From CAZCFB01 sp964511535 (lineage in GTDB: Bacteria > Myxococcota_A > Polyangia > GCA-2747355 > CAZCFB01), in assembly GCA_964511535.1 (NCBI GenBank), contig CAZEFW010000148.1:1-25014 (forward strand): a DNA stretch of 25,014 nt, in the 5' to 3' direction. Shown piece after piece: positions 1 to 7,662 of this stretch. How positions within the stretch are numbered: position 1 is the first letter of the stretch; every line of letters begins with the position of its first letter. A program made the translations under genes and the position numbers. The notes under the pieces are model-generated. The model worked only from the letters and a program-made list of their open reading frames with translations, made no database searches and had not been told where the DNA came from.

Positions 1-184
1 AGACGCCGCCGCATTCGGTGAGGCCGGCCTGGCAAGACAGGGCGCACTTGCCCGCCTTGCAGGCCTGGCCCGCCTTGCACGCGTTGCCGCATGCGCCGCA
101 GTTGGCCAGGTCGCTGTTGAGGCTGACGCAGACGCCGCCGCATTCGGTGAGGCCGGCCTGGCAAGACAGGGCGCACTTGCCCGC
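1..184 (-). repeat. Near-identical tandem repeat inside the Cys-rich gene
   Basis: Positions 1-55 and 130-184 are identical over 55 bases at a 129-base offset, which is exactly 43 codons. This is one full protein repeat unit and indicates recent unit duplication. The copy number may continue to the left of the window. Confidence 0.85.
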
Positions 185-739
185 GGAGCAGACCTGCCCG
201 GCCAGGCAGCTCTTGCCGCACGCGCCGCAGTTTGCCGCATCGCCCTGCAGGTTGGCGCAGTAGGCCGCTCCCGCGTCGCCGCCGCCGCAGCGGGTCTGGC
301 CGGTGGGGCAAGACAGCTCGCACTTTCCCGCCTTGCACACCTGCGCCGGACCGCACGAGCTGCCGCACGCCCCGCAGTGCGCCGAGTCGCTCTGCAGGTT
401 GGCGCAGACAGGCGGCCCCGCGTCTCCGCCGCCACAGCGGGACTGGCCGGTGGGGCAGGAGAGGGCGCACTTGCCGCTGACGCACACCTGCCCCGCCTTG
501 CACGCCGAATCGCAGGCGCCGCAGTGAGCCGGGTGATGTGCCGTATCCACGCATACAGCGCCGCACAGGGTGGTGCCCGGCCCGCAGATGCGCTGGTCGG
601 GGCCCACGTCGGGCGGGGTGGGGCTGACGGTATCGCGCACCACCCGCTGGTCCACGGCCGGGACCCGCGCCTCATCGCTGCAGGCCAGGGCCAGGCCGAG
701 CATCAACATCACCGGGATGAACCCTCTGAAACGCTTCAT
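1..739 (-). CDS. Cys-rich repeat lipoprotein, C-terminus beyond window
   Basis: The reading frame is open from an ATG at 739 to the window edge, so 246 codons are visible and the end is missing. A GGAGG ribosome-binding site lies a few bases upstream. Residues 1-20 form a lipoprotein signal ending in LALAC (Cys20), followed by an Asp/Pro/Val linker to about residue 50. The rest is a tandem array of Cys-rich units of 43-49 residues built on CGGxC, a CGACGxxC core and a GQxCxxGKCxLSC ending. Four full units and the start of a fifth are visible. Repeats of this kind occur in predicted surface proteins of Myxococcota; no enzymatic function is known to me. It probably sits on the outer membrane with disulfide-bonded modules. 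It is the third of three minus-strand genes for exported Cys-rich proteins. Confidence 0.8.
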   Translation of the reverse strand, partial: MKRFRGFIPVMLMLGLALACSDEARVPAVDQRVVRDTVSPTPPDVGPDQRICGPGTTLCGAVCVDTAHHPAHCGACDSACKAGQVCVSGKCALSCPTGQSRCGGGDAGPPVCANLQSDSAHCGACGSSCGPAQVCKAGKCELSCPTGQTRCGGGDAGAAYCANLQGDAANCGACGKSCLAGQVCSAGKCALSCQAGLTECGGVCVSLNSDLANCGACGNACKAGQACKAGKCALSCQAGLTECGGV

Positions 740-802
740 CGGCACCTCCGTGGACGATCTCTTCACAGCTTACTATGAAGCGTCCATGGAGGCCCCCGGG
801 CT

Positions 803-824
803 CCCGGGCCGGCGGCGGCCCGGG
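803..824 (-). terminator. Strong GC hairpin between two minus-strand genes
   Basis: An 8-bp perfect stem (CCCGGGCC / GGCCCGGG) with a 6-nt loop lies 9 bases past the stop of the minus-strand gene ending at 833. No T-run follows on the minus strand, so it is at best a weak or factor-assisted terminator, or an mRNA-end stabiliser. Confidence 0.4.
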
Positions 825-832
825 CCTGGTCG

Positions 833-1504
833 TCACCAGCTCTTCTTCTCGCACTTGCCTTGATAGCCGCCCACCATGGCGACGTAGCTGCCGTTCCAGC
901 AGCCGCCGCCAGCTTCGCAGCAAGAGCAGGAGTACTTCTTCTTCAGGCCACCCAGGATAGCCTCCATCGTGTTGGTGTAGTGGCAGGTCAGGTCCCCCTG
1001 CTTGGCCTTGGTGGAGCAGCCGGCCCACGGATCGCCCACCATCAGCGGCCCGGCGTACTTGCAAAGCACGCAGTTCACCGAGCCCTGGGTATAGCCGAAC
1101 TTGGTGCACGGCACGCTGGAGCCCTCGCACTGCTCGCCCGGGTCGATGACGCCGTTGCCGCAGTTGGGCAGGCAGTCCTTGGGGCAGCTCCACTCGTACT
1201 CGCCGGCGGTGCAGAAGCCGTCGCCGCACTTGGGGGCAGGCGCGCTGGTGCGCCGCGGGTTGCTACGGGGCGGCACCACCGTGCGTCGGCGGGAAGGCTG
1301 CTCCTTCTTGGCGCCGGAGCCGTAGTTCGGGCCGGTGCTCTCGGCCTTGAGCTTGCTCCAGTCCACGGGCCGGGTCAGGCGGCCGAGGCTGTCCTGGCAA
1401 ACAGCGCCGGCGTCGGTGTCGAAGCAGACGCCGCCGTCGCAGGCCAGGGCGAGCATGGCGGCGAGGGGGGCGGCGTTGGTGACCAGGCGTCGAATAGTCG
1501 TCAT
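833..1504 (-). CDS. Exported protein with myxococcal-type Cys-rich repeats
   Basis: 223 residues. The ATG at 1504 has GGAG seven bases upstream. A signal peptide ends in MLALAC (Cys22), so this is a probable lipoprotein. A basic, Ser/Pro-rich spacer (about 60-100) precedes two recognisable Cys motifs, CGDGFCTAGEYEWSCPKDC and CGNGVIDPGEQCEGSS, which resemble the Myxococcus cysteine-rich repeats found in many predicted surface proteins. The last 80 residues hold about ten more cysteines, including CSCCEAGGGC, with no domain I recognise. Its role is unknown. It lies upstream of, and in the same direction as, the Cys-rich gene at 1-739, with a hairpin between them. Confidence 0.75.
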   Translation of the reverse strand: MTTIRRLVTNAAPLAAMLALACDGGVCFDTDAGAVCQDSLGRLTRPVDWSKLKAESTGPNYGSGAKKEQPSRRRTVVPPRSNPRRTSAPAPKCGDGFCTAGEYEWSCPKDCLPNCGNGVIDPGEQCEGSSVPCTKFGYTQGSVNCVLCKYAGPLMVGDPWAGCSTKAKQGDLTCHYTNTMEAILGGLKKKYSCSCCEAGGGCWNGSYVAMVGGYQGKCEKKSW

Positions 1505-1657
1505 CGGTTGCTCCAGTGTGGTGTTGTGTTGCTCTCACTGAAGCAATCCGCGGGCCAACGCGGCCCAGGACGGGATTTCATGGGGTTAGCGGGGTGGTAC
1601 AGGGAGCCACGGAGCGGGATACAGGTGTATCAGCCGGTGTCTCCAGGGGACCGACGT

Positions 1658-2914
1658 TCAGTGGGCCCAGCAGTCGCTGTCGTTGCCGTCGACCTTGCCG
1701 TCGCAGTCGTTGTCCAGCTTGTCCTCGCAGTCCTCGCCGGTGGGTGTGACCTCGTTGTTGCAGCCGCCCACCAGAAGCGGGATCGGACCGCTGGGCGAGA
1801 CGCACGGGGAGGTGCCGGCCTTGCAGATGCCCACGTTCAGCGTGCCCTTCGGGCCGGTGTAGCACGCCTCCTGCTTGTCCTTGGTGCCGTCGCAGTTGTT
1901 GTCCTTGTTATTGCACTTCTCCGCCTTGGGCAGCACCTCGCCGGTGCAGGCGCCCCACTTGCCCGCGGCGCAGGTCTGTTTGCCCGCCTTGCACAGGCCG
2001 ACCCCCTTGGTCTTGGCCGGGCCGGAGTAACAAGGTTTGGTCACCTTGTCGTCCGTCTTGCCGTTGCAGTCGTTGTCCAGGTTGTCGCAGATCTCCTTGG
2101 TCGGGATCACCTCGCCGGTGCAGGTTCCCCACTTGCCGGCGGTGCAGGTCTGGGTGCCGCCCGTGCAAAGGCCCACGCCCTTGGCGGCTGCCGCGCCGGT
2201 GTAGCAGGCCTGAGACAGGTTGTCGTCGGTCTTGCCGTTGCAGTCGTTGTCCTTGTTGTCGCAGATCTCCGTGGCGGGGGTCACCTCGCCGGTGCAGGCG
2301 CTCCATTTGCCCGCCGAGCAGGTCTTGGTGCCCGCCTTGCACAGCCCGACGCCCGACGTGGAGGCGGTGCCGGTGTAGCAGGCCAGGGTCAGGCCGTCGT
2401 CGATCTTGCCGTTGCAGTCGTTGTCCAGGCCGTCACAGATCTCCGCCGTCGGGATCACCTCGCCCGCGCAGGCGCCCCAGGCGCCCGAGGTGCAGATCTT
2501 GATCCCCTCCTTGCACAGGCCGACCCCCTTGGTGCCCGCCTTGCCGGTGTAGCAGTAGGCGGCCATGCCCTCGTCGGAGAGGCCGTCGCAGTCGTTGTCC
2601 TTGCCGTCGCACAGCTCCTTGGTGGGGGTCACTTCGCCGGTGCAGGCGCCCCACACGCCGGAGGCGCACGCCTGGTAGCCGGCCTTGCACGCGCCCACGC
2701 CCTGGGTCTTGTTCGGCCCGTTGTAGCAGCTGAGGGTCATGTCGCCCCAGCAGGACAGATCGGGCGTCAACGCGCCGTCGACGCCATAATCCGGCGGCGT
2801 GGGTTCGGTGACGTCTTCCTCGCAGCCGGCAGAGAGCAGGAAGGGCGCGCCGAGCAGCGCGGCGCAGGCCGCCAGTCTTGCCATCGGTTTCAGGAACTCT
2901 CGGACTCGTCGCAC
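1658..2914 (-). CDS. MopE-like metal-binding-repeat lipoprotein (paralogue 1)
   Basis: I chose the GTG at 2914 because a strong AGGAAGGAGG site sits 5 bases upstream and the paralogue at 6367-7437 starts the same way; the frame is open farther upstream (to 2995). The protein is 418 residues. Residues 1-31 are an export signal ending in LLSAGC (probable lipid-anchored Cys31). The mature part has six acidic loops of the type DNKDNDCNGKTDD, the putative metal-binding motif of the MopE family (PF11617). They alternate with segments of the form CYTG..T.GVG.CK.G...C..G.W..CTGEV.P..E.CD. The Asp/Asn-rich loops look like calcium-binding loops, whereas MopE of Methylococcus capsulatus binds copper; which metal is bound here is unknown. 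Surface location is inferred. Confidence 0.85.
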   Translation of the reverse strand: MRRVREFLKPMARLAACAALLGAPFLLSAGCEEDVTEPTPPDYGVDGALTPDLSCWGDMTLSCYNGPNKTQGVGACKAGYQACASGVWGACTGEVTPTKELCDGKDNDCDGLSDEGMAAYCYTGKAGTKGVGLCKEGIKICTSGAWGACAGEVIPTAEICDGLDNDCNGKIDDGLTLACYTGTASTSGVGLCKAGTKTCSAGKWSACTGEVTPATEICDNKDNDCNGKTDDNLSQACYTGAAAAKGVGLCTGGTQTCTAGKWGTCTGEVIPTKEICDNLDNDCNGKTDDKVTKPCYSGPAKTKGVGLCKAGKQTCAAGKWGACTGEVLPKAEKCNNKDNNCDGTKDKQEACYTGPKGTLNVGICKAGTSPCVSPSGPIPLLVGGCNNEVTPTGEDCEDKLDNDCDGKVDGNDSDCWAH

Positions 2915-3059
2915 GCTGACCTCCTTCCTGGGCGGGCGCAGCAGCGCGGCGACGGACAACCCGCGCTGCCGGCGCCTGGGTTGCACATATCCCATGATTC
3001 AATGCATGCCCCGGAAGATCAACGCGCATCGACGGTGGGGAGCGGGGTATAACGGAGAA
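2915..3059. promoter_or_regulatory. Divergent intergenic region, likely two promoters
   Basis: This 145-bp region separates the minus-strand mopE-like gene from the plus-strand nuclease gene, so it must hold both promoters unless distant ones are used. The rightmost 60 bases are the least GC-rich part. I see no box pair good enough to mark. Confidence 0.4.
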
Positions 3060-3935
3060 ATGATTCGTTCGCCCCACCTCGTGCTCGTCGCTGGCGGCAT
3101 CTTGCTGCTCGCCGCCTGCAGCGACCCGGAGAGCGACTTCCCGCTGGACGCGGTGGCAGCCCCTGACAGCAGCCGCGACGGCGGAGCCGACGCGCCGGTC
3201 CCGGACCTCGCCCGGCCGGATCTCATCCGACCCGACACCCGGCGCCCCGATCTCGGCTGGCCCGCGGGGTGCCCGGCGAACCTCAAGGGCCTCACCGGCC
3301 AGGCCCTGCGCAAGGCCATCTTCGCCCTGGTGGATGGCCACAACTCCATCGGCTACAACATCTCCAAGAAGGTGATCTTCATCGCCGCCGAGGGCGGGCT
3401 TGATCGCGTGGGCAACCAGGTGGAGTGCGTCTACACCGGCCGCAAGGAAGTGGTCACGGGCAACAAGATCCCGTCGAGCATGAACGTGGAGCACACCTGG
3501 CCTCAGAGCATGGGGGCGTCCAAGGAACCCGCCCGGGGCGACCTGCACCACCTGTTCCCCTGCGACGCCAAGGCCAACAGCCGGCGGGGCAACCACCCCT
3601 TCGGCGAGCCGGACTGCGCCAACTGCACCTGCAACTGGACCGAGGGCGGCTCCACCCTCGGCTACGCCGCGGGCTGCACCGAGCAGGTGTTCAAGGTGCG
3701 CGCGAGCCGAAAGGGCGACATCGCGCGGGCCAAGTTCTACTTCGCCCTGCGCTACCTGCACGACCAGGCGGACGCCATCCCGGCGGCCGAGGAGAAGGTG
3801 CTGCGTGCCTGGCACGCCGCCGACCCGGTGGACGCCCGGGAGCTCAAGCGCAACGGCGGCATCGCCGTGCTGCAGAACAAGCGCAACCCCTTCGTGGACT
3901 GCCCCCTGTTGGTGACGCTGCTGGCCGACTTCTGA
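3060..3935 (+). CDS. Lipoprotein endonuclease I family nuclease
   Basis: 291 residues from the ATG at 3060, chosen because it gives a perfect lipoprotein signal ending in LLLAAC (Cys20); GGAG lies just upstream. An Asp/Pro linker with RPDL/RPDT repeats (about 45-68) is followed by an endonuclease I domain (PF04231, a His-Me finger nuclease related to EndA/Vvn). Hallmarks are NVEHTWPQS (E144, H145), RGDLHHLFP (H163, H164) and NSRRGNHPFG (N173-G182), which supply the catalytic His and Mg-binding residues in this family. Such enzymes degrade extracellular DNA or RNA. The lipid anchor implies action at the cell envelope, perhaps nutrient scavenging or predation; that role is inference. It lies divergent from the first mopE-like gene. 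Confidence 0.9.
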   Translation: MIRSPHLVLVAGGILLLAACSDPESDFPLDAVAAPDSSRDGGADAPVPDLARPDLIRPDTRRPDLGWPAGCPANLKGLTGQALRKAIFALVDGHNSIGYNISKKVIFIAAEGGLDRVGNQVECVYTGRKEVVTGNKIPSSMNVEHTWPQSMGASKEPARGDLHHLFPCDAKANSRRGNHPFGEPDCANCTCNWTEGGSTLGYAAGCTEQVFKVRASRKGDIARAKFYFALRYLHDQADAIPAAEEKVLRAWHAADPVDARELKRNGGIAVLQNKRNPFVDCPLLVTLLADF

Positions 3936-4114
3936 GGTGGGCTAGCATGCTGGCGTGTTGCTGGTGGAGGCAATGGCCGGCTTCTGAGGCGGGGGCCCCC
4001 GCGCTCCGGCGCGATGCGACAACCATGTTGCGCCATGGGACAAGAAACATCCCGGGGCGACCACCATGATGTTGGGGAACCGCAGGGAGGATCGTCCCTC
4101 CCGGAGGAGGCCCC
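3936..4114 (+). other. Intergenic region with palindrome and partial copy of upstream gene end
   Basis: This stretch holds a loopless 14-bp palindrome (GCGGGGGCCCCCGC, 3989-4002). A second copy of the nuclease gene's stop-codon region, TGGCCGGCTTCTGAGGCGGG at 3974-3993, resembles 3922-3941. A small hairpin (GGGAGG / CCTCCC, 4085-4102) sits directly before the GGAGGAGG ribosome-binding site of the next gene. No gene is seen. Confidence 0.4.
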
Positions 4115-5221
4115 ATGAAACCGAGCTATCGCAAATGGAACCAGGGTGACGTGACCCTCAACGACTTCGACATGCAGCGTGAGCGGGCGGCGCTGACCGT
4201 GCCGGTGTCCCTGCCGGCGGACGAGCTGTTTCGTCGGGCGTGCGGCGCTGCCCGGCCGGCATGGATGCCCGACGGCGCCATGCAGCTGCGGCGATCCACC
4301 AGCGGGCGTGACGAGCCGGAGGCGATGTGGCGCGAGGAGACGACCGGCCCGGCGCTGCTGGGGCAGCCCGGGCTGGCCGCCCACTGGATGACCACGGTCC
4401 TCGACCGCGCGAGCCGCCGGTACCAGGCTGTCATCGCCTGGCCCGGCCTGGCGCTGGCCACCCTCGACCTGGCGGCGGATCCGCTGGAGCAAGGGGCCCA
4501 GGCCCGGCTTGAGCTGACCGTCACTCCCCTGAGCCGCGCGGGGAGCGAGGCGTGCGATGGCGGGCTGCCCGCGCGCATGGCGGCGCTGCTGCAGCGCTTC
4601 GGCGAGGCCTTGCGCCATGCACCGCCTGCGCCCTCCCCGGCGCCGCGGCTGGAGCCCGTCACCCTGGCCGGGCGGGTCGCGGTGGCTCACGAGGAGGTGG
4701 TCACCGGCGACCTGGACACCTGCTTCGAGCTGGCCTGCCCCGTGGCCGAGCTGAAGTGGATCGAGGACTGGTGCTTCGACCTGGTCTACTCGGACAGCGG
4801 CGTCAACGAGCCCGGCTGCGTGTTCATGGAGCCGTTTACCGGCCTGGCGGTGCTGCGCGCCCCCCGGGCGCACAACCACTGGTACACCACCCACTATCGC
4901 CGCCAGACCGGACGCTTCGAGGCGGTGTGGGTCACCGAGGCGCTGACCATGGCGCGCTGGCAGGTGCGCATGACCGAGCTGGAGCCAGGGCAGGTGCGCA
5001 TCAACTGGCAGCTCAGCTACGGCGACCTGGGGGACGCCGGGGCGGCCCTGATGGCCGAGCCGGGCATGGAGCGTCGCATGGCAGATGCCCTGCGGTTCAT
5101 CTCGGCCTCGCTGAAACATTTCGTGGAGCGGGGGACGCTCTATCGGCTGTCGGTCCATCGAAAGCTGCGCATCGCGGCAGGCGTGGTGGGCGCGGCCATC
5201 GGGCGGCACCTGCACGGCTGA
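4115..5221 (+). CDS. Uncharacterised protein, possibly two SRPBCC (START-like) domains
   Basis: 368 residues with a strong GGAGGAGG site before the ATG. There is no signal peptide or membrane segment, so it is cytoplasmic. The sequence falls into two halves of similar design joined by a Pro/Ala linker near residue 170. Each half begins with a strand followed by a 'P.. ELF / P.AE.' segment, has several beta-like stretches rich in Trp and Thr, and ends in a long helix (e.g. 'RRMADALRFISASLKHFVERG'). This arrangement suggests SRPBCC hydrophobic-ligand domains, but I recognise no decisive motif and the family call is tentative. The C-terminus ends in a basic helix. An AraC-family regulator gene starts 66 bp downstream on the same strand, so the two may be co-transcribed or functionally linked. 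Confidence 0.55.
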   Translation: MKPSYRKWNQGDVTLNDFDMQRERAALTVPVSLPADELFRRACGAARPAWMPDGAMQLRRSTSGRDEPEAMWREETTGPALLGQPGLAAHWMTTVLDRASRRYQAVIAWPGLALATLDLAADPLEQGAQARLELTVTPLSRAGSEACDGGLPARMAALLQRFGEALRHAPPAPSPAPRLEPVTLAGRVAVAHEEVVTGDLDTCFELACPVAELKWIEDWCFDLVYSDSGVNEPGCVFMEPFTGLAVLRAPRAHNHWYTTHYRRQTGRFEAVWVTEALTMARWQVRMTELEPGQVRINWQLSYGDLGDAGAALMAEPGMERRMADALRFISASLKHFVERGTLYRLSVHRKLRIAAGVVGAAIGRHLHG

Positions 5222-5287
5222 GGGCGCTCGACAGGCGGCCGCCTCCCGGGGGATGATTCCGCGGGTGACGAGGGAGGAGCTCCGGGT

Positions 5288-6325
5288 ATGAGCGCTGTGG
5301 AAGGTGAAGCGCGAGGCACCATCTCCACCGATCTGGTGCGGCTGTTGCTCGCGAGCGCGCGCCTGCCCGACGAGCAGCTGACCGCGATCCTGCAACTCGC
5401 GGGCATGGACCGGGCGCAGCTCGACGCGCCCCATGTGCGGCTGCCGGCCCGGCACCTGGCCGTCATCTGGAGCGCGCTGGAGCGCGGCGCTGGCGACCCC
5501 GACCTCGGCCTTCACCTGGGCGAGCTGCGCCACGGCCTGCCGTCGGGGCATGTGCTCTTTTCGGTCCTGGCCAACAGCCCGACCCTTGGCCAGGCCCTGG
5601 AACGTTACTGCCGCTACCACGACCTGATGGGGGACATGGTCCAGCCCGTGCTGGACCGTCCAGCCGACGGCGCCGATGCTGTCCTCCGCCTGCGGGCGCG
5701 CGCCGGCGTCGCGCTGCATCGGCAGCATGTGGAGTGCGTCTTTTCGCTGGTGGTCGCCCTGATGACCCGGCTGTCCGGCGCCCCCTTCCACGGGGCGGCG
5801 GCCTTCGCCCACCACCAGCCGGACGCCATCGGCGAGCACCTGCGAATCTTCGGACCCGACCTGCGCTTCGGCGCGCCGGAGGACGAGCTGACCCTGCATG
5901 GCGCATACCTCGCGCGGCCCATCACCGCCGCTGACCCGGAGCTGCTCGGTGTGCTCGACCGCTACGCCGGGCAGCTGCTGAGGCGCGTGCGGCGCGACCG
6001 CACCTGGGGCGCGAGGGTCGCCGAGCAGCTGAGCCGCACCCTGTGCGACGGCAAGCCGAGCATCCGGCAGGTGGCCCGGCAGCTGGGCGTCAGCGCCCGC
6101 GCCCTGCAGGCCCGGCTGCAGGCCGAGGGGCAGACCTACCAGCAGGTCCTCGACCGGGTGCGCGCCGAGCTGGCCCGGGCGTACCTGGCCGACGAGCGCC
6201 TCTCCCTGGCCGAGGTCGCCTTCCTGCTCGGCTTCGCCGACCAGAGCGCGTTTTCCCGCGCCTTCCGCAAGTGGACCGGCGAGACCCCGGCCAGACACCG
6301 CCGCTCTGCGAGCCTCACCGAGTGA
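5288..6325 (+). CDS. AraC-family transcriptional regulator
   Basis: 345 residues. GGGAGGAGC lies at good spacing before the ATG. The N-terminal 190 residues resemble the AraC-type ligand-binding domain of the OruR/ArgR class (PF12625; e.g. DPDLGLHLGE and GHVLFSVLANSPTLGQALE). The C-terminal 100 residues are a clear AraC/XylS double helix-turn-helix: helix one around SIRQVARQLGVSARALQARL, helix two around LSLAEVAFLLGFADQSAFSR, then the family signature AFRKWTGETPARHR. Full length for the class. Regulators of this type usually sense a small molecule and activate adjacent genes. The obvious candidate target is the gene at 4115-5221 just upstream; this is inference. Confidence 0.93.
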   Translation: MSAVEGEARGTISTDLVRLLLASARLPDEQLTAILQLAGMDRAQLDAPHVRLPARHLAVIWSALERGAGDPDLGLHLGELRHGLPSGHVLFSVLANSPTLGQALERYCRYHDLMGDMVQPVLDRPADGADAVLRLRARAGVALHRQHVECVFSLVVALMTRLSGAPFHGAAAFAHHQPDAIGEHLRIFGPDLRFGAPEDELTLHGAYLARPITAADPELLGVLDRYAGQLLRRVRRDRTWGARVAEQLSRTLCDGKPSIRQVARQLGVSARALQARLQAEGQTYQQVLDRVRAELARAYLADERLSLAEVAFLLGFADQSAFSRAFRKWTGETPARHRRSASLTE

Positions 6326-6366
6326 CGCGCGACCCCCGCTGAGCCGCGCCAGTCATGCCGCGCGGA

Positions 6367-7437
6367 TCAGTCCTCCCAGCAGTCCTGGTCCTTGCTGTCG
6401 GTCTTTCCGTCGCAGTCGTTGTCCAGCTTGTCCTCGCAGTCCTCGTTGGCGGGCTTGACCTCGCCGGCGCAGGCGCTCCACTTGCCCGCATTGCAGGCCC
6501 GGGTGCCCGCCTTGCAGATGCCGACCCCCTTGGTCTTGGGCGGACCGGAGTAGCAGCTCTTGAACAAGCTGTCGTCCTTCTTGCCGTTGCAGTCATTGTC
6601 CAGGTTGTCGCAGATCTCGGTGGTGGGGAGCACCTCGCCGGTGCAGGTCCCCCACTTGCCGGCCGCGCAGGTCTGTGAGCCGCCCTTGCACGGGCCAACC
6701 CCCTTGGTGCCCGCCTTGCCCGTGTAGCAGGTCTGGCTCAGATTGTCGTCGGTCTTGCCGTCGCAGTCGTTGTCCTTGTTGTCGCAGATTTCCTTGGCCG
6801 GGATCACTTCGCCGGTGCACGCGCTCCACTTGCCCGCGGAGCAGGTCTGGGTGCCCGCCTTGCACAGGCCCACCCCCATGGTGTTGCTGGTGGCGGTGTA
6901 GCAGGCGCGGGACAGGTTGTCGTCCACCTTGCCGTTGCAGTCGTTGTCCAGGTTGTCGCACACCTCCGTGGACGGGATCACCTCGCCCGCGCAGCCGCCC
7001 CAGGCGCCCGCCGTGCAGATCTTGATCCCCTCGCGGCACAGGCCGACCCCCTTGGTGCCTGCCGTGCCCGTGTAGCAGTAGGCGGCCATCCCCTCGTCGG
7101 ACAGCCCGTCGCAGTCGTTGTCCTTGCCATCGCACAGCTCCTTGGCGGGCGTGACCTCGCCGGTGCACGCGCCCCATACGCCCGAGGCGCAGGGCTGGTA
7201 GCCGGCCGTGCACAGACCCACTCCCTGGGTCTTCTTGGGGCCGCTGTAGCAGCTGAGGGTCATGTCACCCCAGCAGGCGAGGTCCGGGCTGATGGTGCCG
7301 TCTAGGCCGCGGTCCGGAGGTGGCGGTTCGACCACGTCTCCCTCGCACCCTGCGGAGCCGAGGACCAGCGTGGCGAGCAGCGCGATGCACGCCGCCAGGG
7401 TTGTGGTGACCTCGATGACCCGGTGAATCGTTCGCAC
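6367..7437 (-). CDS. MopE-like metal-binding-repeat lipoprotein (paralogue 2)
   Basis: 356 residues from a GTG at 7437 that has GGAGG five bases upstream, mirroring paralogue 1; the frame is also open up to 7485. The signal ends in LGSAGC (Cys31). The mature protein carries five DNDC(D/N)GK-type acidic loops separated by CYTG..GVG.CK.G repeats, and it matches paralogue 1 closely from the 'DLSCWGDMTLSCY / DLACWGDMTLSCY' block to the end, minus one repeat. It lies convergent with the AraC regulator gene (41-bp gap). The two paralogues point the same way and bracket the nuclease, SRPBCC-like and AraC genes. The bound metal and partner are unknown. Confidence 0.85.
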   Translation of the reverse strand: MRTIHRVIEVTTTLAACIALLATLVLGSAGCEGDVVEPPPPDRGLDGTISPDLACWGDMTLSCYSGPKKTQGVGLCTAGYQPCASGVWGACTGEVTPAKELCDGKDNDCDGLSDEGMAAYCYTGTAGTKGVGLCREGIKICTAGAWGGCAGEVIPSTEVCDNLDNDCNGKVDDNLSRACYTATSNTMGVGLCKAGTQTCSAGKWSACTGEVIPAKEICDNKDNDCDGKTDDNLSQTCYTGKAGTKGVGPCKGGSQTCAAGKWGTCTGEVLPTTEICDNLDNDCNGKKDDSLFKSCYSGPPKTKGVGICKAGTRACNAGKWSACAGEVKPANEDCEDKLDNDCDGKTDSKDQDCWED

Positions 7438-7522
7438 GGTGACCTCCGCTTTGTAGCCGCAGGGCCTGGACCCGCGGCAGAGCAAATGTTGGGCGCTTGG
7501 GATGATGTCCTCCCGTTTTCCA

Positions 7523-7538
7523 TTGCCCTGGAGGGCAA
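7523..7538. promoter_or_regulatory. Perfect inverted repeat upstream of MopE-like gene
   Basis: TTGCCCT-GG-AGGGCAA has 7-bp perfect arms and a 2-bp centre, the shape of a dimeric regulator's operator. It lies about 86 bp upstream of the GTG at 7437, where a promoter would be expected. A TTGACC hexamer (minus strand) lies immediately next to it, but no convincing -10 box is seen. The rest of 7438-7662 shows nothing else. Confidence 0.35.
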
Positions 7539-7662
7539 GGTCAACGCAACTCGGAGGGGGACCCGGCTCAGGGCCCCTGTCGATGCACGATGGCCGCGCC
7601 CCGGCCCACAGGTAGGTATTGGCGACGATGCGGCGGCCGCCGAGGGTAATCTGAAATGTGAT

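Noticed and set aside
860..3052. A 730-codon open frame on the plus strand
   Set aside because: It mirrors the minus-strand Cys-rich and MopE-like genes; its Ala/Gly/Val repeats are the antisense of their metal-loop repeats, and no start signal supports it.
3989..4002. GCGGGGGCCCCCGC as a transcription terminator
   Set aside because: It has no loop and no T-run, so it cannot form a normal terminator hairpin.
3752..6298. An 848-codon open frame on the minus strand
   Set aside because: It is antisense to the SRPBCC-like and AraC genes, which have good ribosome-binding sites; the AraC frame has unmistakable helix-turn-helix motifs.
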